From Paenibacillus massiliensis subsp. panacisoli DSM 21345 (GTDB taxonomy: Bacteria > Bacillota > Bacilli > Paenibacillales > Paenibacillaceae), in assembly GCF_000426545.1 (NCBI RefSeq), contig NZ_AUFO01000024.1, positions 1 through 64,000 on the forward strand: a stretch of DNA of 64,000 bases, written 5' to 3'. The notes under the pieces are model-generated. The model was not told where the DNA came from and made no database searches. It worked only from the letters and a program-made list of their open reading frames with translations. The position numbers and the translations under genes are program-made. Positions 33,944 through 42,237 of this stretch are shown piece after piece. How positions within the stretch are numbered: the stretch's first letter is position 1; each line of letters begins with the position of its first letter.

Positions 33944-36879
33944 TCTTGTGCAGCTCCTTTCACCGAATCTATCGCAGCCTGGTAGACCTGAAGTGTCCGA
34001 TTCATTAGCGTAGTCGATGACCAATGCTTCTCTGCCCATATTCGGGCCTGTTCTGCTAATTGCTGCCTGTATTCGTGTCCAGTCAACAGTAACTGAAGCG
34101 CTGCTGCCAGCTGACGTTCATTTCCCGTCTCTACAATATGACCTGTTACACCGTGCTTGATCATCTCCGGGATTCCCCCGGTGTCCGATGCGACAATGGC
34201 CGTTCCCGCCAGCTGTGCCTCCATAATCGAGAATGGAAGATTATCCTGCAAGGATGGCAGCACCATCAGATCTGACTGACGTAGCAGGGCAGGCACATCG
34301 CTCCGGTCACCAAGCAGCACTACCCGCTCCTGTAATTGGTATTCCGCAATCATGACGCTGATCTCCTCTCGCAGCACGCCATCGCCGATTAACCAGCAGC
34401 GCCACGGAAGCTTGTGCTCAGCGGCCAGCAGGCGCAGTGCCCCCAGCAGCACCCGATGACCCTTCACTGGTACGAGTCTGGCCGGACAGCTGATGATGGG
34501 TACTCCCTGCTGGAATTCAGCTTGCGTCAGGACAGGCACCTCTTTTGTACGCTTCAGGAAGCCAGCAATGTCCATTCCATAGGGAAGAACGCACAGCGAC
34601 TCCGGTGGTACCGCGAACTGTCCCATTTCACGAACCAGCCATTCGGTGGGAACGATCGTAGCATCTGCTGAAGTACAGCCATAGTACTCTTCATCTGCAA
34701 CGTACTTCCAGGCCAGGCTTTCCTTGCTTGTAATGTCCCCGGCATAGACGTGCTCCTTGGCCAGCAGCCCATGAATGGTGGATACGAGTGCGGTAGAGGC
34801 TGGCTTGACTCGTGATAGAGCCCGGGTCGAGATAATATCCTGCGTATGAATGAGATCATATTGCTTCAGATTGAACAAGGAGGCTGCCAGCTCGAAGCAA
34901 TAGCGCTCAATCTCACGATAACGGACCCAAGGCTGAATATGGGGGAGATATTTTTGATACAGGGGCATCAGTCTCTCGTATACCACTTCCTTGATCGGCC
35001 ATTTGTCCTCTATATGGCTACCATCTGTCAGGTAATAGTGCGCCATATCTGGGTGGTGGGCCAACACATCGACTGTATGCCCTTGCTGCTCCAGCTCTTT
35101 TTTGAGCAGGCGCACATAGACGTCTACGCCCCCCACGTGCGGAAGATACCAATAGGTGACGATCAGAATGCGTAAGGATCTAATGTAGGTGGGATGACCT
35201 TTGGCTATGAGAGCCGATGATAGATGAGTGCCAGAGGTGGAATCAACTATTGTGGGTGACGGCATAGTCCGGTCAGGAACGTTGGCTGGTGCTTCCGATT
35301 GTTTCGCAGAGTCGATCTGATCAAGCGAATGGGAGGACGAGGATTCAGTAGCTTGGATGAGTTCGTTAGATGCACTAGAAGTGGTTGGTGTGGTTGGTGT
35401 GGTTGGTGTGGTTGATGCAATAGTTTCGTTAGTTTTGTTAAATGCGTTTGCCGTTGACTCACTTGATGCACTTGATGCACTCGATGCAGCTAATTCCGTT
35501 GGAAGGGCTGTTTCGGTTGAGTATGTTAATCCCGTTGGTTCGCTGGAATCGTTGGAATTGGTAAATTCCACTGATGGAGTTGTTGGAGTTGTTGGAGCAG
35601 ATTGGCTTGATTCACTAGTTCCGGGGGAATGGGATGAGTTACTGGATTTTACAGAGCTAGTAGCATCCCGAGCTTTCCCTTCTTGATTGAAAATATACAC
35701 ACAGCCCGACATCCAGTGCTGACGATTCAAGCCCGACAACGCGCCGATGGCAAGCCGACTACGGCCCAGTCCTGCATCCAATACACATAGGGAGTGACCG
35801 AATAATTCATGCTCGACACCCTCCAGTTCATGCAGCACCTGTCCCGAGGAATCCAGTACATAGGTAAGGCCTGCTCTGGAGCCAATAAGCCATTGCTTCT
35901 GTCCGCTCAGTCCACTGCCAACGAAGGTTCCGAGCTGCTGGGATGCAAATGTCCCTTCCTTCTGCAGAAGCTCCCGCTGTAGCGCAACAGAATAGACGGT
36001 GACGAGTCCTCCACGCTGGTATTTGCGACTGGCATTTGGTGAGCCTATCAGGATATCTGGTATTCCGTCTCCGTCCACATCCTGTACAGCAACACGACTC
36101 CCGCCTTCATCATAAGCGCGGCTTCCCCGCCATTCGCCCAGCACGCCGTTCGGTGCGCAGATCATCACTCTCCCACTGCGTGTCATCCCATCTGCATGAT
36201 AATGAGGAGCACCGATGATCAGTTCATCTCGTCCATCACCATTGACGTCACCTGCCGCCAGTGATAGACCCAGTCCCTCTCGGGCATTTCCCATGAAGCG
36301 AGCCAAAATCTGCTTTCCATCTTGCTTGTAGACGGTAACCATTCCGTCCTGTTCCGTGCCATACATGTCTGTCTGATGGGAGGACACCGCTACCTCCGGT
36401 ACCCCGTCCCCATCCCAGTCCAGAATGGCCAGTTGAGATCCCAGACGAGCATAATCCTCCATCCCTTGCCAGCGATATAGCAATTCTCCCGACACGCCAG
36501 AGAAGACACGGATCTCTCCGCACTCTACGCAGGTGAGACTACTTGCCCGTGGAGAGGCTACAACAATCTCAGGAACGCCATCACCATTGAGATCTCCAAG
36601 CGCAAGAGCTGCTCCGAAGCAATCACCGTTGTTATTTCCCTCCAATGTATACAGTAGCTCCATATCACGGGTGTAGACATATACTCTGCCGCTAAATGGA
36701 TACGGGATAGGGTTCACTCCATTTTTATCCTCTACATAAGTGGCTGTACTGGCTGCGATAATCCATTCTTCCTGTCCGTCTCCGTTAATATCTCCCGCTA
36801 GAATACGGCTTCCGAATCGGTCATGCTCCCCCTCTCCCTCCACTTGCTTCCATAGATAAAAGGGCTGTTGCTCACTCAT
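33940..36879 (-). CDS. FG-GAP beta-propeller / glycosyltransferase family 4 fusion
   Basis: A 979-residue fusion. Residues 1-400 are FG-GAP (integrin alpha-like) repeats with at least five calcium-loop motifs: DINGDGQEE (30), DLNGDGVPE (96), DWDGDGVPE (154), DVNGDGRDE (211) and DVDGDGIPD (267). Residues about 401-565 form a Ser/Thr/Pro-rich linker with TPTTPTTPTT-type runs. Residues about 568-979 are a GT4: ILIVTYWYLPHVGGVDVYV, VSTIHGLLAKEHV, ISCPARLVPVKGHR and LPSLQDNLPFSIMEAQLAG (E-x7-E-type region). No signal peptide is present although FG-GAP proteins are usually extracellular. The ATG overlaps the preceding GT stop by four bases. Confidence 0.9.
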   Translation of the reverse strand: MSEQQPFYLWKQVEGEGEHDRFGSRILAGDINGDGQEEWIIAASTATYVEDKNGVNPIPYPFSGRVYVYTRDMELLYTLEGNNNGDCFGAALALGDLNGDGVPEIVVASPRASSLTCVECGEIRVFSGVSGELLYRWQGMEDYARLGSQLAILDWDGDGVPEVAVSSHQTDMYGTEQDGMVTVYKQDGKQILARFMGNAREGLGLSLAAGDVNGDGRDELIIGAPHYHADGMTRSGRVMICAPNGVLGEWRGSRAYDEGGSRVAVQDVDGDGIPDILIGSPNASRKYQRGGLVTVYSVALQRELLQKEGTFASQQLGTFVGSGLSGQKQWLIGSRAGLTYVLDSSGQVLHELEGVEHELFGHSLCVLDAGLGRSRLAIGALSGLNRQHWMSGCVYIFNQEGKARDATSSVKSSNSSHSPGTSESSQSAPTTPTTPSVEFTNSNDSSEPTGLTYSTETALPTELAASSASSASSESTANAFNKTNETIASTTPTTPTTPTTSSASNELIQATESSSSHSLDQIDSAKQSEAPANVPDRTMPSPTIVDSTSGTHLSSALIAKGHPTYIRSLRILIVTYWYLPHVGGVDVYVRLLKKELEQQGHTVDVLAHHPDMAHYYLTDGSHIEDKWPIKEVVYERLMPLYQKYLPHIQPWVRYREIERYCFELAASLFNLKQYDLIHTQDIISTRALSRVKPASTALVSTIHGLLAKEHVYAGDITSKESLAWKYVADEEYYGCTSADATIVPTEWLVREMGQFAVPPESLCVLPYGMDIAGFLKRTKEVPVLTQAEFQQGVPIISCPARLVPVKGHRVLLGALRLLAAEHKLPWRCWLIGDGVLREEISVMIAEYQLQERVVLLGDRSDVPALLRQSDLMVLPSLQDNLPFSIMEAQLAGTAIVASDTGGIPEMIKHGVTGHIVETGNERQLAAALQLLLTGHEYRQQLAEQARIWAEKHWSSTTLMNRTLQVYQAAIDSVKGAAQE

Positions 36880-38513
36880 TCATTCTCCACCTCTCCAAGT
36901 ACAGCTGTAATCCTGAGTTCACTGGATGTATGCAAAGTGATCTTCTGCGTATAAGGCTTGTAATCTTCCTTCACACATACAAGCTCATAGCTTCCAGGCT
37001 GAACATCACTTAGTTGAAATGCTCCGTCATGCCCGCTTCTCGCGTTGTACAATACCATCCCGGCACAATCGAGCAAATGAAGACCTGCATCTGGGATCGG
37101 CTGCGCTGTTGTCGCAGCTGTTACAACGCCTGATATGTCAGACATCTCACGGGCTAGTGATTCAGGGGCGCCACCTGCCAGGAATATGCTGCTCTGCTCT
37201 GTTCTCTTGGGCATCATGAATTCTAATAACTCCCATGGATGAGAGCATGTTATGTGATCCATCTCGGTGGTGTTTGTGGTGTTTGATGAAGCAAGGTTGG
37301 TGGCAGCATGTGTCTCCGTATATATGTCCAAAATTCGCTTCGTCATCACAGCTTCATCCCATTCGCCTCGCTTGGCTAATGCTTGCTGCGATTGACGGTG
37401 TCTCAGCACAGGGTCGTCGATTAATAGAGCAAGCCTTTGATACAGCATATCCGCATTAGCTGGCTCAACCAGGAAGCCATCCTCCCCATCATGAATCATT
37501 TCCACGATGCCGCCTACGCCAGAAGCCACTACGGGCTTTCCGGCACTTTGGGCCTCGATAATGGAATACGGAAGATTGTCCTGCAGCGATGGAAGCACCA
37601 CAATATCCGCACGGGACAATAGCTGGGGAATATCCTTGCGCTTGCCAAGCAAATATACAGAAGCCTCCAGACCAAGAGTCGCAATCTGCTCCTCCAATGT
37701 CTTCCTGAGCATACCATCGCCAATGATCCAGCAGACGAATGGATGACCGGAATCACGTAGCTTGGCAAGCGCCTTCAACAGGTATACATGTCCCTTGATG
37801 GCGACCAGTCGTGCCGGACAGGCAATGACAAGCTTATCCTCTTCTTGAGCATGCATAGGTACAGCTTTCATTAACGGCAAGGACATGCTGTGGACATAAA
37901 GCTCCTGATCCAAGCCATAGGGAACAAGATCCGTACTGGCGTGGTGGACGCCCAGATCCCCCAATCTGCGAGTCAGCCAGCGGGAGGGGACAATCAAGCG
38001 ATCAGCAGACCTCACCCCGCTGTACTCCTCACAGACAAGATACGCGCGTTCTTGAGCAGTCCGATAGCGAATTTCACCATTTACTACCCACTCCGTAGCC
38101 AGACACCCATGAATGGAGAAGATTAATGGGGTACGCGCAGGCTTATACTTGGCACAAACTGCAGAGGCATAAATATCGTGAGCATGAATGATGTCATATT
38201 GCCCCAGCTTCGCCTGGATACAGGCCAGACCAAAAGCTGCCTTCTCGATCTCCTTTCGCAGAAGCCAGCTTGTCAGGGTGATCTGTTCCTGCTGCATGCG
38301 TGCCATAATGGCTGCCTCAGCTTGATCCAGAAGCGGCTGCTTGGGGATCAGTCGTCCTTCTTTTACCAAGTAATAATGAGAGAGATTTGGATGCTGAGCG
38401 AGCACCTCCACCTCATGACCCAAATCTTCTAGCCGTGAGGACATGCCCTGCAAATGTGTCGTCACTCCGCCTGTATGGGGGTATGGCCAGTAGGTTACAA
38501 GCAAAATCTTCAA
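36876..38513 (-). CDS. Glycosyltransferase family 4 with C-terminal carboxypeptidase-regulatory-like domain
   Basis: A 545-residue protein. Residues 1 to about 400 are a GT4 with KILLVTYWPYPHTGGVTTHL, IFSIHGCLATEWV, IACPARLVAIKGHV and LPSLQDNLPYSIIEAQSAG, clearly paralogous to the GT4 half of the next gene. Residues about 455-540 resemble a carboxypeptidase-regulatory/Cna-B-like beta-sandwich (DISGVVTAATT, ARSGHDGAFQLSDVQPGSYE). TTG 38513 is the start: AAGGAAGGG ends six bases upstream. It is the first gene of the cluster. Attaching such a domain to a cytosolic GT is unusual. Confidence 0.88.
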   Translation of the reverse strand: MKILLVTYWPYPHTGGVTTHLQGMSSRLEDLGHEVEVLAQHPNLSHYYLVKEGRLIPKQPLLDQAEAAIMARMQQEQITLTSWLLRKEIEKAAFGLACIQAKLGQYDIIHAHDIYASAVCAKYKPARTPLIFSIHGCLATEWVVNGEIRYRTAQERAYLVCEEYSGVRSADRLIVPSRWLTRRLGDLGVHHASTDLVPYGLDQELYVHSMSLPLMKAVPMHAQEEDKLVIACPARLVAIKGHVYLLKALAKLRDSGHPFVCWIIGDGMLRKTLEEQIATLGLEASVYLLGKRKDIPQLLSRADIVVLPSLQDNLPYSIIEAQSAGKPVVASGVGGIVEMIHDGEDGFLVEPANADMLYQRLALLIDDPVLRHRQSQQALAKRGEWDEAVMTKRILDIYTETHAATNLASSNTTNTTEMDHITCSHPWELLEFMMPKRTEQSSIFLAGGAPESLAREMSDISGVVTAATTAQPIPDAGLHLLDCAGMVLYNARSGHDGAFQLSDVQPGSYELVCVKEDYKPYTQKITLHTSSELRITAVLGEVENE

Positions 38514-38691
38514 ACGAAGCCCTTCCTTTCCCGAACAACCGCTCACCTTACTGAGCAAATGTCACGATACGAACCCATCCCTTGGGTGAAAATCTTCGAT
38601 CCTTGCAAAAGCATAGGTCACAAGGAGTTATACTATTTAATATATTCCACTCGTTGCCGTTGGTATGGACCTTAGTTGAAGCTATGGAACG

Positions 38692-38729
38692 AAAAAAACC
38701 TCAGGGATTCTTCTGAATCCTTCTGAGGT
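38692..38729 (-). terminator. Terminator for the siderophore uptake operon
   Basis: CCTCAG-GGATTC (38699-38710) pairs with GAATCC-TT-CTGAGG (38715-38728). On the minus strand it is followed by GGTTTTTTTC. It lies about 445 bases after the ATPase stop, so the mRNA would include repeat copy B in its 3' UTR. Confidence 0.85.
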
Positions 38730-38756
38730 AGATTGTGGACTATTTCAAATATCAAT

Positions 38757-38953
38757 GTGGGTCTAAGACCGCTGCAAGCAGGGAGCCCTCTCGACCACTG
38801 TTAAGCTTGTTGTTCTTGAACTAAGTTGTTAGCAGTTGAACAGCAAGCTTAAAGGCGGACACGGTCGTTTCTCTAGGTCTTCCCCACTTTCCGCTAACCA
38901 TTACGCTCTACAGATCATTAAAACCTGAAATTAGATCCGGTCAAGGTGCTAGT
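38757..38953 (-). repeat. Intergenic structured repeat, copy B (full)
   Basis: It matches copy A (4785-4968) along its whole length, sharing GGGAGCCCT-like, AAGCTTG, AGCAAGCTTAAAGG, TCTCTAGG, CTTCCCC, TTTCCGCTAAC and ACCT-A-ATT-GATC blocks. The arms TTAAGCTTGTTGTTC (38801 region) and GAACAGCAAGCTTAA (38838 region) are complementary. Located 3' of the minus-strand iron ABC ATPase gene and before its terminator. Confidence 0.85.
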
Positions 38954-39089
38954 TTCCATTATTAGTTTCTATTGTTAGTTATTATATCGCTATTTCTATT
39001 AATGACTATCACTATGTCTATGGCTACTCTCTAAAACTGCAATCTATAACGGCCCTCTACTACGACTCAAATATAATACGGTTATTAAT

Positions 39090-39135
39090 CTCTAATCTCT
39101 AATGATTTTCTCTAATGATTTTCTCTAATCATTAT
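39090..39135. repeat. Short 14-base tandem repeats
   Basis: TCTCTAATGATTTT is repeated two to three times with decay (…TCTCTAATGATTTTCTCTAATC). It lies 40-85 bases after the stop of the iron ABC ATPase gene. Confidence 0.6.
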
Positions 39136-39173
39136 TCACTCATCTCATATTTCCCATCTCATATACTACTCAC

Positions 39174-40007
39174 TTATACATACTGAACGTTCTTCTTCGA
39201 GCGTTGCACCAATCTCCTGCCTTTACCGTGCGGAATGACAAGGGGAGTCCCAAAAATAGGGTCTGTGTCGATCTGACAACTCAGACCAAAGACAGCCTGA
39301 ACCATGTCCTTCGTCAAAACGATCTCTGGTGGCCCCTCGGTCCATACCGACTTGTCATGGACAGCCACAATGTGGTGTGCGTAGCGGCAGGCCAGATTCA
39401 GATCGTGCAGCACCATCACCACAGTACGCCCTTCCCGTTCATTTAGCTCAAACAACAAGTCTAGAATTTCAATCTGATGCGCCAGATCAAGGTAGGTCGT
39501 AGGCTCATCCAGTAACAACCAATCTGTATCCTGTGCAAGTGTCATGGCAATCCAGGCCCGCTGTCGCTGCCCACCAGACAAGGAGTCTACCGTACGCTCC
39601 GCGTAGACACTCATCCCTGTCTTGTCGAGCGCTTCACGAACGACTCGCTCATCCTCACGGCTCCATTGCTTCAGCCAGCTCTGATGGGGATAGCGTCCCT
39701 GGCGTGCCAACTGCAGCACCGTCAGCCCCTCAGGAGCGGTCGGCCCTTGTGGGAGAATAGCTAGCTTCCGGGCTACCTCCTTCGTTGGCATTTGCAGCAG
39801 ATCCTTGCCATCCAAGAGCACACTACCCTGCTGTGGCCGCAGCAAGCGTGCCACTGTACGTAATAATGTTGATTTGCCGCATCCGTTGCTGCCGACAAAT
39901 ACCGTTATTTTTCCGGCTAATAGCTCTAGATCGAGCCCTTCAATGACCGGATCTCCTCCGTAGGAGATCGTTAAGTCACGAATGTCGAGTCCGCCTGTCT
40001 GTTGCAT
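39174..40007 (-). CDS. Siderophore ABC transporter ATP-binding protein
   Basis: A 277-residue FecE/FhuC-type ATPase that powers ferric-siderophore import. Walker A GSNGCGKSTLL (about residues 39-49), signature LSGGQRQRAWIA (about 142-153), Walker B WLLLDEPTTYLDL and the switch His in VMVLHDLNLA are intact. It follows two permease genes and a binding-protein gene on the same strand. The downstream tract contains repeat B and a terminator. Confidence 0.93.
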   Translation of the reverse strand: MQQTGGLDIRDLTISYGGDPVIEGLDLELLAGKITVFVGSNGCGKSTLLRTVARLLRPQQGSVLLDGKDLLQMPTKEVARKLAILPQGPTAPEGLTVLQLARQGRYPHQSWLKQWSREDERVVREALDKTGMSVYAERTVDSLSGGQRQRAWIAMTLAQDTDWLLLDEPTTYLDLAHQIEILDLLFELNEREGRTVVMVLHDLNLACRYAHHIVAVHDKSVWTEGPPEIVLTKDMVQAVFGLSCQIDTDPIFGTPLVIPHGKGRRLVQRSKKNVQYV

Positions 40008-40029
40008 GGCAATTCACTCCCTATCCTGA

Positions 40030-41067
40030 TTAATGACGTCGATGACGAAGCAGCAGCATGATGAAGAATGGAGCGCCGATTGCGGCGGTGAATACGCCCG
40101 CTGGAATATCCAGCGGCTGAAAGAGCGTCCGTCCTGCGGTGTCCGCCAGCAAGAATAGCAATGCTCCGACTAGCGCTGCGGCGGGTAGCAGCCCGCCATA
40201 GGATGGTCCGACAAGTCTGCGCGCAATATGTGGCCCAAGCAGGCCGATGAAGCCGACAGCTCCCACCAAGGCAACGGCCGATCCTGCCAATGCCACCGTA
40301 ATCAGGAGCAAGCCCAGGCGCTGACGCTGTACAGCTGCGCCTACGCCAGCAGCCACCTGCTCGCCCAGCTCATGCACATTCAGATGTCGTGCGCAGATCA
40401 TTGCAAGCGGTATAAATATCAGCGTCCACGGCAGCAGCGTCAGCACCTGCTCCCAGGAGGCTCCATATACGCTGCCAGTCAGCCAGATGTAAGCACGGCT
40501 CGCTGTGGTGATTGAGCTGAACGACAACATGAGCATGGTCAGGGAACTTGTACCCGCTGAGATGCCAATGCCGATCAATACGAGGCGAATCGGTGAGACG
40601 CCATCCTTCCAGGCAAGGGCATAGATCAAGCCAGACACGAGAGCAGCACCGAACATGGCAGCAAGCGGTAGCCAGCGAATGCTGAGCTCCCCTCCGAGGA
40701 AAGCAATAAAGGCAACGGCAGCGACCGATGCTCCCCCTGTCATCCCGAGCACATCCGGGGAAGCCAGCGGATTACGAATTACTCCCTGCAGGATAGCCCC
40801 TGCCACACTGAGACCCGCTCCGGCCAACATCGCCAGCACAAGCCGAGGTAGACGAAGCGTACCAATCACAAAAGCTGAATCTCCCCCCTGGCCAACAAGC
40901 GTAAGCAGCACTTGCCACGGTGACTCCCACTTGCTACCGAGAGACGCTCCCAGCACGAATGACATCATGAGAAGAAGCATCAATACCAGCAATGTCAGAG
41001 CAATTCGTCGATCAGCCAGAAGGGATATACGCTCTTGACGACTACGAATCGGAACAAGACGACTCAT
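40030..41067 (-). CDS. Siderophore ABC transporter permease 2 (FecCD family)
   Basis: A 345-residue permease of the BtuC/FecCD family with about ten membrane helices. LPRLVLAMLAGAGLSVAGAI, NPLASPDVLGMTGGASVAAV, ALVGAVGFIGLLGPHIAR and AIGAPFFIMLLLR are family hallmarks. Its ATG overlaps the stop of permease 1 by four bases, implying a stoichiometric heterodimer. Confidence 0.94.
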   Translation of the reverse strand: MSRLVPIRSRQERISLLADRRIALTLLVLMLLLMMSFVLGASLGSKWESPWQVLLTLVGQGGDSAFVIGTLRLPRLVLAMLAGAGLSVAGAILQGVIRNPLASPDVLGMTGGASVAAVAFIAFLGGELSIRWLPLAAMFGAALVSGLIYALAWKDGVSPIRLVLIGIGISAGTSSLTMLMLSFSSITTASRAYIWLTGSVYGASWEQVLTLLPWTLIFIPLAMICARHLNVHELGEQVAAGVGAAVQRQRLGLLLITVALAGSAVALVGAVGFIGLLGPHIARRLVGPSYGGLLPAAALVGALLFLLADTAGRTLFQPLDIPAGVFTAAIGAPFFIMLLLRHRRH

Positions 41068-42089
41068 CCTGCGGCCTCCTTCCCCCGAAATCCAGTACGG
41101 GCAATATAAATGAAGAATGGCATACCAATTAGTCCAGTCACGACTCCAAGCGGTAGCTCTCCCGGCTGCACTGGGAAGCGGGCGACAATATCCGCAGCAA
41201 GCAGCAGAATTCCGCCAAGCACGGCACTGTATGGAATGACCCAGCGATAATCAGTTCCGGCCAGATAGCGGGCAAAATGTGGCATAACCAGTCCAACGAA
41301 GCCGATGGCTCCCGCCACCGCTACCGCACTACCCGCCAACAATACGACTGCAGCGGCAGCAATGGCTTTGACGAGCAGGGTACGCTGACCAAGACCTTTG
41401 GCTACATCCTCACCAGAGCTGAGCACAGTTAGCGGGTAACCGAGCCCCAGAGCCGCGATTCCACCTGTAATCATATAAGGAAGCACCTGCTGTAGCAGCG
41501 GCAGCTCCTTGCCTGCTACCGAGCCTGCCAGCCAGAACAGTACATTTTGCAAGCCTGATTCGTCCAGCACGAGCACGCCCTGAGTCATGGCGCCGAACAA
41601 AGCGCTGAGCGCGGAACCAGCCAGCACTAGCCGAAGCGGTGACAGGCCTCCGCCTCCTAATGAACCAAGTACATAGACTAGCAGAGCTGCAATCGCAGCG
41701 CCTGCGAAGGCTGCCCACACGAGCTGTGACAGCGAGGACAACGGCAGAATTGTGAGCGCCAGAACCACCGCTAGCACAGCACCGGCATTGATCCCGAACA
41801 GCCCCGGTGAAGCCAGGGGATTGCGAGTAAGGGCTTGCATGAGTGCCCCGGCAATCGCCAGCGCTGCACCAACAGCCAAGGCGAACGCAGCCCGTGGTAC
41901 ACGCGTAGTCATGATGATCAATTGCTCATTGTTGGCCGGATTGTAGCTGACGAGCGCCTCCAGCGTTGTAGACGGGGCAATAGGTGTCGTTCCGAGTGCG
42001 ATGCTGCCGATAAAAGCGACAGCAAGCAGCAACAGCGCGGCCACAAGGCCGATCAGCTTGCTACGGTTACGTTGCAAAAGTGGCTTCAC
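41064..42089 (-). CDS. Siderophore ABC transporter permease 1 (FecCD family)
   Basis: A 341-residue FecCD-type permease. VPRAAFALAVGAALAIAGAL, NPLASPGLFGINAGAVLAVV, VAGAIGFVGLVMPHFARYL and LIGMPFFIYIARTGF identify it. It is separated from the binding-protein gene by 148 bases with an internal terminator-like hairpin, an arrangement that usually gives more binding protein than permease. Confidence 0.94.
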   Translation of the reverse strand: MKPLLQRNRSKLIGLVAALLLLAVAFIGSIALGTTPIAPSTTLEALVSYNPANNEQLIIMTTRVPRAAFALAVGAALAIAGALMQALTRNPLASPGLFGINAGAVLAVVLALTILPLSSLSQLVWAAFAGAAIAALLVYVLGSLGGGGLSPLRLVLAGSALSALFGAMTQGVLVLDESGLQNVLFWLAGSVAGKELPLLQQVLPYMITGGIAALGLGYPLTVLSSGEDVAKGLGQRTLLVKAIAAAAVVLLAGSAVAVAGAIGFVGLVMPHFARYLAGTDYRWVIPYSAVLGGILLLAADIVARFPVQPGELPLGVVTGLIGMPFFIYIARTGFRGKEAAG

Positions 42090-42141
42090 GATGATCCTCC
42101 CTCATATCATGGTGCACAAACATCCAGGGCCAATGAAAAAA

Positions 42142-42174
42142 AGACAGAAGCGGCAAGCCATATCGGCCGCCGCT
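42142..42174 (-). terminator. Attenuator-like hairpin between binding-protein and permease genes
   Basis: On the minus strand AGCGGC-GGCC-GATAT-GGCTT-GCCGCT (42174-42149) is followed by TCTGTCTTTTTTTC. It lies in the 148-base gap inside the uptake operon. Confidence 0.7.
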
Positions 42175-42237
42175 ATACGGAGCAACAGCGGCGCACCGAT
42201 AAATACCTCTCGGCACTTGCCGCTGCCCTGCCGCTCA

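Larger units (their letters stand above)
38514..39173. other. Gene-free region of 660 bases
   Basis: Between the iron ABC ATPase stop and the glycosyltransferase start. From right to left it holds an AT-rich tract with short tandem repeats (about 39090-39135), repeat copy B (38757-38953), a minus-strand terminator (38692-38729) and then the presumed promoter of the glycosyltransferase cluster. No coding frame with a ribosome-binding site was found. Confidence 0.7.

Noticed and set aside
35357-35686. Plus-strand frame with VVGVVGVVG repeats
   Set aside because: It is the antisense of the Ser/Thr/Pro linker in the FG-GAP glycosyltransferase; no start signal and low complexity.
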